Part shown: in pieces, positions 53,757 to 64,000 of the stretch
How the letters are laid out: each line of letters begins with the position of its first letter
Numbering within the stretch: position 1 is the first letter of the stretch
Assembly: GCA_029964075.1 (NCBI GenBank)
Contig: CM057149.1
Coordinates: forward strand, 19,110,197 to 19,174,196
Source of the DNA: Patiria pectinifera
Taxonomy: Eukaryota; Echinodermata; Asteroidea; Valvatida; Asterinidae
Direction: 5' to 3'
Length of the DNA stretch: 64,000 nt
Translations under genes and position numbers: made by a program
The notes under the pieces: generated by a model
Databases searched by the model: none
What the model saw: the letters and a program-made list of their open reading frames with translations, nothing else
What the model was told of the DNA's origin: nothing

Positions 53757-56700
53757 CTGACCAGAGACCGACAATCTTTTTTTTTGGCCTTAGCCTTGCA
53801 TTTTTATCAAAATTTAGCAAAATTTGGCTTTTTCTGAAAAAGCAACAATGTGAGGGGTTAGCCTTGCATTTTTATCAAAATTGGGCAGAATTGGACTTTT
53901 CCTGAAAAATCAACAATGTAAGGGGTTAGCCTTGTATTTTTATCAAATTTGGGCAAAATTTGACTTTTTCTGGAAATAAACAAATGTAAGGGGTAAGCCT
54001 TGCATTTTTATCAAAATTGAGCAAAATTTGGCTTTTTCTGAAAAAGCAACAATGTAAGGGGTTAGCCTTGCATTTTTATCAAAATTGGGCAAAATTTGAC
54101 TTTTTCTGAAAAATCAACAATGTAAGGGGTTAGCCTTGCATTTTCATCAAAATTGGGCAAAATTTGACTTTTTCTGGAATATCGAAAATGTAAGGGGTTA
54201 GCCTTGCATTTTAATCAAAATTGGGCAAAATTTGACTTTTTCTGAAAAATCACAATGTAAGGGGTAAGCCTTGCATTTCCATCAAAATTGGGCAAAATTT
54301 GACTTTTTCTGAAAAATCAACAATGTAAGGGGTAAGCCTTGCATTTCCATCAAAATTGGGCAAAATTGGACTTTTTCTGAAAAATCATCAATGTAAAGGG
54401 TAAGCCTTGCATTTCCATCAAAATTGGGCAAAATTTGACTTTTTCTTGAATATCAAAAATGTAAGGGGTAAGCCTTGCATTTTATCAAATTTGGGCAAAA
54501 CTTGACTTTTTCTAGAAATTAACAAATGTAAGGGGTAACCCTTGCATTTTTATCAAAAATTGGGGAAAATTTGACTTTTTCTGGAAATTAACAAATGTGG
54601 GGTATAAAGCCTTGCATTTTTATCAAACTTGGGCAAAATTGGACTTTTTCTGGAAATTAACAAATGTAAGGGGTAAGCCTTGCATTTTTATCAAAATTTA
54701 GCAAAATTTGGCTTTTTCTGAAAAAGCAACAATGTGAGGGGTTAGCCTTGCATTTTTATCAAAATTGGGCAGAATTGGACTTTTCCTGAAAAATCAACAA
54801 TGTAAGGGGTTAGCCTTGCATTTTCGTCAAAATTGGGTAAAATTTTATTTTTTCTGGAATATCAAAAATGTAAGGGGTAAGCCTTGCATTTTTATCAAAA
54901 TTGGGCAAAATTTGACTTTTTCTGAAAAATCAACAATGTAAGGGGTAAGCCTTGCATTTTTATCAAGATTGGGCAAAATTTGACTTTTTCTGGAATATCG
55001 AAAATGTAAGGGGTTAGCCTTGCATTTTTATCAAAATTGGGCAAAATTTGACTTTTTCTGAAAAATCAACAATGTAAGGGGTAAGCCTTGCATTTCCATC
55101 AAAATTGGGCAAAATTTGACTTTCTGAAAAATCAACAATGTAAGGGGTAGCCTTGCATTTCCATCAAAATTGGGCAAAATTTGACTTTTTCTGAAAAATC
55201 AACAATGTAAGGGGTAAGCCTTGCATTTCCATCAAAATTGGGCAAAATTTGACTTTTTCTGGAATATCAAAAATGTAAGGGGTAAGCCTTGCATTTTATC
55301 AAATTTGGGCAAAATTTGACTTTTTCTGGAAATTAACAAATGTAAGGGGTAACCCTTGCATTTTTATCAAAAATTGGGGCAAATTTGACTTTTTCTGGAA
55401 ATTAACAAATGTGGGGTAAGCCTTGCATTTTTATCAAAATTGGGCAAAATTGGACTTTTTCTGAACAATCAAAAATGTAGGGGGTTAGCCTTGCATTTTT
55501 ATCAAAATTGGGCAAAATTGGACTTTTTCTGGAAATTAACAAATGTAAGGGGTAAGCCTTGCATTTTTATCAAAATTTAGCAAAATTTGGCTTTTTCTGA
55601 AAAAGCAACAATGTAAGGGGTTAGCCTTGCATTTTTATCAAAATTGGGCAAAATTGGACTTTTTCTGAAAAATCAACAATGTAAGGGGTTAGCCTTGCAT
55701 TTTAATCAAAATTGGGCAAAATTTGACTGTTTCTGGAATATCAAAAATGTAAGGGGTAAGCCTTGCATTTTATCAAATTTGGGCAAAATTTGACTTTTTC
55801 TGGAAATTAACAAATGTAAGGGGTAACCCTTGCATTTTTATCAAAAATTGGGGCAAATTTGACTTTTTCTGGAAATTAACAAATGTGGGGTAAGCCTTGC
55901 ATTTTTATCAAAATTGGGCAAAATTGGACTTTTTCTGAACAATCAAAAATGTAGGGGGTTAGCCTTGCATTTTTATCAAAATTGGGCAAAATTGGACTTT
56001 TTCTGGAAATTAACAAATGTAAGGGGTAAGCCTTGCATTTTTATCAAAATTGAGCAAAATTTGGCTTTTTCTGAAAAAGCAACAATGTAAGGGGTTAGCC
56101 TTGCATTTTTATCAAAATTGGGCAAAATTTGACTTTTTCTGAAAAATCAACAATGTAAGGGGTTAGCCTTGCATTTTAATCAAAATTGGGCAAAATTTGA
56201 CTTTTTCTGAAAAATCAAAAATGTAAGGGGTTAGCCTTGCATTTTTATCAAAATTGGGCAAAATTTGACTTTTTCTGAAAAATCAAAAATGTAAGGGGTT
56301 AGCCTTGCATTTTTATCAAAATTGGGCAAAATTTGACTTTTTCTGGAATATCGAAAATGTAAGGGGTTAGCCTTGCATTTTTATCAAAATTGGGCAAAAT
56401 TTGACTTTTTCTGAAAAATCAACAATGTAAGGGGTAAGCCTTGCATTTCCATCAAAATTGGGCAAAATTTGACTTTTTCTAAAAAATCAACAATGTAAGG
56501 GGTAAGCCTTGCATTTCCATCAAAATTGGGCAAAATTGGACTTTTTCTAAAAAATCAACAATGTAAAGGGTAAGCCTTGCATTTCCATCAAAATTGGGCA
56601 AAATTTGACTTTTTCTGGAATATCAAAAATGTAAGGGGTAAGCCTTGCATTTTATCAAATTTGGGCAAAACTTGACTTTTTCTGGAAATTAACGAATGTA

Positions 56701-58087
56701 AGGGGTAACCCTTGCATTTTTATCAAAAATTGGGGAAAATTTGACTTTTTCTGGAAATTAACAAATGTGGGGTAAGCCTTGCATTTTTATCAAAATTGGG
56801 CAAAATTGGACTTTTTCTGGAAATTAACAAATGTAAGGGGTAAGCCTTGCATTTTTATCAAAATTGAGCAAAATTTGGCTTTTTCTGAAAAAGTAACAAT
56901 GTGAGGGGTAAGCCTTGCATTTTTATCAAAATTGGGCAGAATTGGACTTTTCCTGAAAAATCAACAATGTAAGGGGTTAGCCTTGCATTTTCGTCAAAAT
57001 TGGGTAAAATTTTATTTTTTCTGGAATATCAAAAATGTAAGGGGTAAGCCTTGCATTTTTATCAAAATTGGGCAAAATTGGACTTTTTCTGGAAATTAAC
57101 AAATGTAAGGGGTTTGCCTTGAATTTTATCAAAATTGAGCAAAATTTGGCTTTTTCTGAAAAAGTAACAATGTGAGGGGTAAGCCTTGCATTTTTATCAA
57201 AATTGGGCAGAATTGGACTTTTCCTGAAAAATCAACAATGTAAGGGGTTAGCCTTGCATTTTCGTCAAAATTGGGTAAAATTTTATTTTTTCTGGAATAT
57301 CAAAAATGTAAGGGGTAAGCCTTGCATTTTTATCAAAATTGGGCAAAATTTGACTTTTTCTGGAAATTAACAAATGTAAGGGGTAAGCCTTGCATTTTTA
57401 TCAAAATTGAGCAAAATTTGGCTTTTTCTGAAAAAGTAACAATGTGAGGGGTAAGCCTTGCATTTTTATCAAAATTGGGCAGAATTGGACTTTTCCTGAA
57501 AAATCAACAATGTAAGGGGTTAGCCTTGCATTTTCGTCAAAATTGGGTAAAATTTTATTTTTTCTGGAATATCAAAAATGTAAGGGGTAAGCCTTGCATT
57601 TTTATCAAAATTGGGCAAAATTTGACTTTTTTTCTAAAAAATCAAAACATAAAGGGTTAGCCTTGCATTTTTATCAAAATTGGGCCAAATTTGACTTTTT
57701 CTGGAAATCAACAAATGTAAGGGGTAACCTTTGCATTTTATCAAAAATTGGGCAAAATTTGACTTTTTCTGGAAATTAACAAATGTGGGGTAAGCCTTGC
57801 ATTTTTATCAAAATTGGGCCAAATTGGACTTTTTCTGGAAATTAACAAATGTAAGGGGTTAGCCTTGCATTTTTATCAAAATTGGGCAAAATTTGACTTT
57901 TTCTGAAAAATCAAACATGCCTTGCATTTTTATCAAAATTGGGCAAAATTTGACTTTTTCTGGAAAATCATCAATATAAGGGGTTAGCCTTGCATTTTTA
58001 TCAAAATTTGCAAAAATTGTACTTTTTCTGAAAAATCAAAAATGTAAGGGGTTAGGCCAAAAAAAAAAAAAGTCGGTCTCTGGTCAG
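53757..58087 (+). mobile_element. 68-bp minisatellite array bounded by inverted repeats
   Basis: CTGACCAGAGACCGAC, a T-run and GGCC open the element. GGCC, an A-run and GTCGGTCTCTGGTCAG close it. Between (about 53790-58054) are about 63 tandem copies of a 68-bp unit whose core is GCCTTGCATTTTTATC, AAAATTGGGCAAAATTTGAC and TTTTTCTGAAAAATC. The unit length is not a multiple of three and all frames close quickly, so it is non-coding. Variant units recur in blocks (for example 55262-55737 repeated at 55738-56213, about seven units), showing higher-order amplification. Inverted ends around a tandem array recall tandem-repeat-bearing non-autonomous elements of marine invertebrates; the family is not identified. 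Confidence 0.85.
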
Positions 58088-58113
58088 CGCGCGAGGCGAT
58101 TTTAATCATGCGC

Positions 58114-58405
58114 GTCAACCTTTTTTTTCTTCAAATTGTCCGCGGTAGCTACAACAGCGCAACTTCTCAAATTTTTGTACCAAGGAATGGAGAAACCGCA
58201 CCAAGGCAAATGATGGAGGGCACCAAGGCAAATTATGGAGGACACCAATGTATATGAGGACACAAAAAAGCAAAAAATAGTACCCACCTTGTCTGTACAA
58301 TCCATGCTTAATAAAAAAAAAAAAGCAAAAAAAAAAAAAAAACCGCATCGCCGCATCAATTCCGGAACTTTGGTCTGACCAGAGACCGATTATTTTTTTT
58401 TTGGC
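58114..58405 (+). repeat. 270-bp direct repeat, right copy, with start of a second element
   Basis: Matches 53487-53756, then continues into the same opening CTGACCAGAGACCGA, T-run and GGCCTTA as at 53757 before diverging at about 58408. It thus looks like the beginning of a second, truncated unit. Confidence 0.8.
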
Positions 58406-58410
58406 CTTAC

Positions 58411-58884
58411 AGCAGGATTTTGATCTGTGCAATTGATGTCAAGTGTTTTTCGTGGCATTTTGAATAATTAAATGGACCAAATATTCAAATTTGGTGTCAA
58501 GGTTGTGTTTCTTCTGTTTGGAATGTTTGAATTTTAAACCAGCTGCAGTTGTTTTATGTATGCTTTCAATGCAAAAAACAAAAATCTAAATTTTTCCATA
58601 TTGCAAATACTATATTTCCAAAATATACGAAGGGACACACTGATGAATAGATTCAGATTTTTTAAATGAAATTCTTTTATTTTTCATATATTTTACAATG
58701 AATTCTATAATATCTTCAACAACAAAATATTTCTAACAAATTCGGAGACCAGGCAAAACATCACAAGCAAGGCTTTTGATTGGGCAGTCACCAATTTCAG
58801 AAAATCAGAGATATTAATTAACTAATAATATTCATGTTAAGTGCAAACAAACAAAGTTGCTTTTTCTCAAACAAATTTGTTGTG
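58411..58884. other. intergenic, nothing recognised
   Basis: AT-rich, no gene. Confidence 0.4.
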
Positions 58885-59101
58885 TGCCCGGCAGAAGGGC
58901 ATATGTGCATATGCCCTTATGCAATAGCGCGTAATGACCAAAATGTTCCCAGCAAAAGGGCATATGCAGAAAACTGCATCCATTTTAATGAACTTTAAAA
59001 TTTGATTCAAAATGCGCGCAAGGGAACAATGGAACCTTTCAATGCAATTTTCTTGAAAATGATTTTTGCGTCGGAACGCTCATATGCCCTTCTGCCAGGC
59101 A
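58885..59101. mobile_element. short inverted-repeat element
   Basis: TGCCCGGCAGAAGGGCATAT at the left and ATATGCCCTTCTGCCAGGCA at the right are inverted (one mismatch). GGGCATATG repeats twice more inside. 217 bp, non-coding. No sure target duplication. Confidence 0.7.
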
Positions 59102-59724
59102 CCCGCCGAATTTAGATTTGCCAAAAAGATGTTCCACGCTTCCTTGTAAAAAATAAAAATACTAAAATAATCAAACAATAAAAATAATCAGAACACACCT
59201 GTACCAATTTACCATGATACTGAAAAAAGCTATCTACCCTTAGAAGATACTAAAAATATACCTGTTTTTTTTTCAAACAACGACTATTTTAAATTAAATA
59301 ACTAAATGTATATACGGGATGATTGCACATAATGGAAGTTCAAAAAAAGTCAAAGAGTACTAAGGTGATGATAAAATAAGGCTAAAGAACCATTCTTTGA
59401 ATAAAATTATTAAATAAAATCACAATTTGCAAGAACATCTTGGAACGCTTTCTACCAAAGAAAAAGAAAGATAACTTGGAAAAAGTTATCTCAGCAACTT
59501 GCATGCTTTTTTCCTTAGTAAAGCTTAAACAAGATCTACCTTCATTGTAAACAAGAGAACAAATTAATAGAAAAAAACTTTCTTTTTTTCTTCAAGTTAT
59601 CCCCGACATAACTCTCCTAGCAACAACAAAATAGCAAGGAAAAATAAGTTGCCAAGAAAGTGGAAGGGATACTATGAGGAGCCAAAATTGCCATTTTCAA
59701 GGATCTGTTGGATGTCTTGACAAA
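59102..59724. other. intergenic, nothing recognised
   Basis: AT-rich, no gene. Confidence 0.4.
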
Positions 59725-59728
59725 TTAA

Positions 59729-60110
59729 CCCTAACCCCCTAGGCCCTCTGGCTAGGATGCAACCTCAATCCTGCAAAATCCTCCAATTGCCACCAAGAAA
59801 AAATTGGATTCAGTCTCAATCCTCCAAGATCATCCGTTATTTTGTAAATTTAGTCTGTGGAGGGTGACCACTGCCTCAATCCTCCAAAATCCTCTGCCAA
59901 TTACTGCTATGGTTTGAGGCAGTGCGAATGGCGTTAGAAGCAGCACGGATGCAATACGAGAAAAACACAGGGCTGATTCAGCATAGCTGAACATAACCTT
60001 GTCGTAATGCATCCTCCACAAAAGAGCGATACATCTTTGCAATTCATCCTAAATCCTCTAAAATCATCCAAAACCGGCAGGAGGATTTTGGAGGATTGAG
60101 GAGGGTCAGG
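59729..60110. mobile_element. degenerate piggyBac-like MITE
   Basis: TTAA (59725-59728), then CCCTAACCCCCTAGG at the left. The right end is AGGAGGGTCAGG, then TTAC, a changed TTAA. CCTCAATCCTCCAAAATCCT-type repeats fill it. Related to 41398-41733. Confidence 0.6.
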
Positions 60111-61328
60111 TTACACAACATATCAGAATATTCCTTTGAATAAATATGATCACATTCACTTAATATGGAATCATGTCAATCAAGTCTATGTTCAGAAAGT
60201 GCATTAAAAAAAAAAAAAAATTACAAAAGCTTTGTCATTTGTCAGGAGGTCACAAATCTTTCACAAATCTGGTGTGTCTATTATCCCCTTCAATCATCAA
60301 CTGTGCTTTAAGCACTGTCTCATACTGGGGCACTTAACACTATGCAAATAGGTGACATCGCAGAAAGCATTCATGCTGAAGATGCATACTTTACAACTGT
60401 AAATTTTTGATGCAAATGTTTTGTCGAGTCCAAGTTGCTGCACATATATGTATGTTGTTGCACATATGTGCCCACACAAAAACTTTAAGTCAAAATCATT
60501 AGCTCTATCTGACACTTGTGTACAAAAGACTGGCCAGGGTATGGACCCTGTGCACAAGGAAACCCTGACTCGTCACAAGTTTTAGAGCAAAGTGAATACA
60601 AAGGGTTATGGCAGACATAACACTGAAACTTGAAAATGAACACTTGACGTGAAATCTGCTTCACTTTCACTTTTGCTTGAAATTTAAACTCCAATGAGAA
60701 TGTTTCATCAGAGGCACTAGACATTACTTTGATTTCATATATTTTGTCAATACAGAAATTAACACAAATTTCTTGGGAAAAATTGCACGTTGACCCTCTA
60801 TGGGTCATTTGGAATACATTTTGAAGTTTTCATTTCTTATATATAATATATTCATTAGTTGCTTCCAACAATTATATATAAACAATTCATCTCTCACTTT
60901 CAAAAAATTAAGATTACCAATTCTCATTCAATTAAACTTGGCTATTATTTGTAAAAGGGTATTTGCTAAATAGATTTAAATTTCGAATTACACCACATTC
61001 ATGGTGTGACCTTTTTATGGTAACTATTTTTTTCTGCTAAGCAAAATATTGCTGTAGTAAGCAAAATTGGTGGGTTGATATTCTGTGAAATTGGCCCACT
61101 TCAATTTTTTTGCTTACTTTTAAACAACTGCTTTGTGTAGCTTAGATTAATGTTCTCAGTACTATTATTACATTTCTGCCACTTTGACGCAAACCCGCCT
61201 CAATCTAGAACTCCTTACTTGTATCCTGTTTTTGTGCCGATTTATAATCTGTCCCAGATCAAGCCTAACATCCACACTTAACTTTCTACTTGAAGTAATT
61301 ATTTTTTTTTCTTTCTTAGATTCCTTTT
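60111..61328. other. intergenic, one repeat fragment
   Basis: No gene. At about 61030-61105 CTGCTAAGCAAAATATTGC and GAAATTGGCCCACTT resemble an end of the element at 12582-13360. Confidence 0.4.
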
Positions 61329-61663
61329 TATGATCTGGTACACGGTACCCTGTGGAGACATGTGCATAAAAGGGAACAAAAGATTGTATACGTCTCCACA
61401 GGGCAATTTCTATAGCTGAATACATCTCCACAAGGCTATCACGAAATAGATATATGGATTTTACTCAAAAAGTAGGAATTTCAAAGCTGAGTTGATCCGT
61501 CGCAAATTGAAATGTTTTATGGAAGGGATATTAAATCCGAATTTCAGCCCAGGAAATTAATTCTGGTTAAAATAGGAGCATTTTGAAACTACACCTTCAA
61601 ACTCTAAAATTTTAGTACACGAGTACAAAGAAATGACTCCACAAAAATACAAATTCCAGTATA
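61329..61663 (-). repeat. dispersed 330-bp repeat, copy 3 of 3 (inverted)
   Basis: GATCTGGTACACGGTACCCT to AAATACAAATTCCAG is the complement of 18520-18856 and 51101-51440, more diverged than those two are from each other. Confidence 0.75.
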
Positions 61664-62051
61664 CGTGTCCCTTCTTCATGTAGCCTTCACCCCGTGTGGC
61701 CCTTAAACAGGGCCTTGTGATGGGGGGGGGGGCACTCATTAATAAATCACATCTTTTGTCTATGTTCAGCAAATTAGTGCTGTTTTAACATTACTGGGTG
61801 ACGCATAGTTTCTACTCATGCAGAGTTCCTTGTTTCAAGTAACCCTAAAAAGAATTAATGGAAGCAACATTTTAAGATCATCCTCCCGGGTCCAACAACT
61901 TCATGCTACGTCTGGCTCATTCTATAAATTTGGGGTCCACTTTTTTCCGTTACACCTGACATGTTTGATTTGATCATTCTGATGCACTCCTTAATGCAGT
62001 CGTCCTCCAAGAGTGACTACGAATAGCAAATCACCTACCCAACAAATAATG

Positions 62052-62311
62052 GAGGAACGCTGTGGTCCAATGGTTACAGCGTTCAACTCATGTGCCGTGG
62101 CGCGTGGGTTCTAACCCTGACAGGGAACATGGTGCTTGTGTTCTTGGGCAAGACAATTTACTACAATTGCCTCTCTCCACTCAGGAATACAAATGGGTAC
62201 CTGTGAAGGCAGACACCAGAATTTGCTGATCTCGAGCTGCTTCAAAAACTCATGGCCTGACGATCAGGCGTAATAATTGTGAAGCGCTTGGAGACCTTTG
62301 GTATAAAGCAC
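62052..62311 (+). repeat. tRNA-derived SINE, split by a foldback element
   Basis: A box TGTGGTCCAATGGTTAC and B-box-like GGTTCTAACCC, then the body TTGGGCAAGACAATTTACTA and tail GCGCTTGGAGACCTTTGG. Its end resumes at 62957 (CACATATTAATAAATAAAAA) after the insertion at 62312-62946. Confidence 0.75.
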
Positions 62312-62946
62312 TACAGCCTGTCGAAAAAAAAATGGTACCATCGAAAACCATTTTTTTTTTCAATATTAAATCTCAACATAAGTAAGTCGTTTTGAGCATC
62401 ACATTAAAGAAAAAAGACCAGGCTTTCCAATACTTTTTGTTTCATCTCATTTGCTTTTGTCAATCCAGAGATAACTCCAGTTTACTGCGGAACACAAAAA
62501 TCGAGTTTGTGCCACTTTCTGGTTGAGTGAACGGTGAAAGAATTAGTTAAACAAAACGTTAATCACACTTGAACAGATTTGAAATTCAAAGAGGGGATTA
62601 ACTTCATAAAGAAACTTTAAAAGGTGTGAAAACAGTAACGTAATGGTGGAAATGATCTTCAGTTTCTTTTGCCAAGTTGCAATCTTTTGTGAGCTTCAAG
62701 ACAGCACGGCACAGTACTCGAAACAACTCTGCCCATGCATAAAAGTGGCACAAAATCGATTTTGGTGTATCACACTAAATTGATTATATCTCTGAATTGA
62801 CAAAAGCAAATAAGATCAAACAAACACTATTGGAAAGCCCAGTCTTTGTTCTTTAATATTATGCCAAGTAAGAATGACTTATTTTGAAATTTCATATTTA
62901 ACCAATTTTTGTTCTGATTGTACCATTTTTTTTTAGACAGGCTTTA
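62312..62946. mobile_element. foldback element with 10-bp target duplication
   Basis: Arms of about 200 bp (62318-62525 against 62745-62940) are inverted copies, for example TTTGCTTTTGTCAATCCAGA against TCTGAATTGACAAAAGCAAA. TATAAAGCAC stands on both sides (62302-62311 and 62947-62956). A 9-10 bp duplication with long arms suggests a Mutator-like non-autonomous element. It interrupts a SINE, so it is younger than that SINE. Confidence 0.75.
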
Positions 62947-62989
62947 TATAAAGCACCACATATTAATAAATAAAAAAAATCCTTTGAAG

Positions 62990-63602
62990 TCATTCTTAAT
63001 GATACAAGAATGGTCAGTAACAAAAATCCGAGGTCACAAGAAAGGAAAAATGTCACACTTTGGACCCTAAACTTATACAAAGGCCAATCTTGAAATATCC
63101 ATCTAGGTATGGCTGAAATGACAGAGATGTCACATAATCTTCTGAATCGAAAGAATTGCTGATACATTACTCAACAATAACTGCTTTCTAAGTCTTAAAA
63201 AGCTTAGATTCATGCAAGCTACTGACTTCACTAAATATGTAAGTACACAGCACTGGAAATTGTTACCAAGAAGTTTTCTACATCACCTAAGGAAACAAAT
63301 GACTTTTTTTGGTATTACATGAAGTCCTGAGCTGTGTTTGAAGTACTGGAAGTAGCAATGCTAACATGGTTTGTGACTTCTGTTTTAAGAGTTTCAAAAA
63401 TGAATAGTACCACACTTCTGTGTATGATCGACCAATTATTAACTGCAAGGCCATGTTGTCACGACAGTTGAAAACCACAGGTGAAGTGGTTTTCAGTGGT
63501 GGATCCAGGTTGATAGAATGCAGACAGACAATCGAAAATGATGGCTGCAGCCCCTCCCACTAATACTTATGATTTGTAAGTGCGCAAAATAAATACCACT
63601 TT
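62990..63602 (-). other. probable 3' untranslated region of the minus-strand gene
   Basis: Plain AT-rich sequence directly downstream of the stop codon at 63605-63603 on the minus strand. A GTGGATCCAGG motif at 63499 may be an old hAT end. Confidence 0.35.
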
Positions 63603-64000
63603 TTAGAATCTGCCCGCCAGTTTCACCCCCCTTGAGTTGGTTCCCAGCTGTTGGTTGACGCAGCGTCTATCCTTGGGGTTCAGTCCGTTCTCATGTCCCC
63701 GATCCCCTGCTTTATATAGACCCACTTTGAGCCGGGTCCGCGTTCGGTCCTTTTCGCTTTTCAGCCGGCGGGCAGGGAAGGGATTGTAAGCCTGGACAGT
63801 TTTGTTCTTGGCGGACGATGGCCCTCTCTCTTCGTCTTCGTTGTTGTCCGCTGAATCCGAGTCCGAGTCCGAGCACGTGGACGCGTTGAGCCACGGCCGG
63901 TAGGCGTTGGACTGGCCGTACATCTTAGGGTTGCCCGTGCCTTCCACGGCGCTCTGACCCACCTCTGGCTTGTAGGCCTCCGTGGCAAAGTTGAACCGTC
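63603..64000 (-). CDS. C-terminal exon of an unrecognised gene (runs off window)
   Basis: The frame is open from the window edge (RFNFATEAYKPEVGQS...) to TAA at 63605-63603, about 132 residues. It is polar and basic, with an acidic Ser/Asp block (STCSDSDSDSADNNEDEE), then QAYNPFPARRLKSEKD and a Lys/Arg/Asn-rich end KLAGRF. There is no transmembrane segment or known motif. GC content rises sharply compared with the flank, as in the other coding exons here, which supports real coding. It looks like the cytoplasmic or disordered tail of a larger protein. There is no ATG at its beginning, so it is a last exon, not a whole gene. Function unknown. Confidence 0.6.
   Translation of the reverse strand, partial: RFNFATEAYKPEVGQSAVEGTGNPKMYGQSNAYRPWLNASTCSDSDSDSADNNEDEERGPSSAKNKTVQAYNPFPARRLKSEKDRTRTRLKVGLYKAGDRGHENGLNPKDRRCVNQQLGTNSRGVKLAGRF

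Noticed and set aside
53488-53820. Phe-rich minus-strand frames beside the minisatellite
   Set aside because: They are translations of poly-A/T tracts within a non-coding direct repeat.
57475-57779. Short overlapping frames in the minisatellite
   Set aside because: A 68-bp unit shifts frame every copy, so frames end at once and have no conserved protein.
53757-58087. CRISPR-like array
   Set aside because: The 68-bp units are contiguous variants of one sequence with no unique spacers, and the genome is eukaryotic.

Overview
The window looks like nuclear DNA of an invertebrate deuterostome, and an echinoderm is my best guess. Genes have many short exons with GT/AG splice sites, introns of 0.1 to 8 kb, and very dense mobile DNA: hAT-like, Mutator-like, piggyBac-like and mariner-like short elements, tRNA-derived SINEs, CR1/L2-type LINE fragments, a Penelope fragment and an intact Ty3/Gypsy element. 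The species assignment is inference; nothing here fixes it. A run of 500 N (1321-1820) is an assembly gap.

Layout. (1) 2766-19768, plus strand: the 3' two thirds of an adhesion G-protein-coupled receptor (SEA, hormone-receptor domain, GAIN with an intact GPS, seven-helix domain) in 12 recognisable exons. Its N-terminus lies upstream, perhaps partly in the N gap. (2) 19769-26320: repeat-rich intergenic DNA, including a roughly 210-bp satellite. (3) 26321-27550, plus strand: a single-exon rhodopsin-class GPCR that lacks both cysteines of the usual extracellular disulfide. (4) 27551-34066: intergenic, with LINE and short-element fragments. (5) 34249-52181, plus strand: a complete cathepsin C (dipeptidyl peptidase I) gene. 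Its last coding exon is present twice (47452-47960 and 51673-52181), with the same length and phase, so two 455-residue enzymes could be made by choosing one or the other. Two E-boxes of the lysosomal CLEAR type lie just upstream. Its first intron holds a Mutator-like element, a Penelope fragment and, nested in the Penelope tail, an intact gypsy element with identical 157-bp LTRs. (6) 53487-58410: an array of about 63 copies of a 68-bp repeat bounded by inverted repeats and flanked by a 270-bp direct repeat. (7) 58411-63602: intergenic short elements. (8) 63603-64000, minus strand: the last coding exon of an unrecognised gene that runs off the window.

The genes do not form one pathway. Two are cell-surface receptors, one is a lysosomal protease and one is unknown. 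The clearest novel signal is the duplicated cathepsin C terminal exon. Next come the inverted-repeat-bounded minisatellite, and the many short elements with exact target-site duplications that can be read directly from the sequence.
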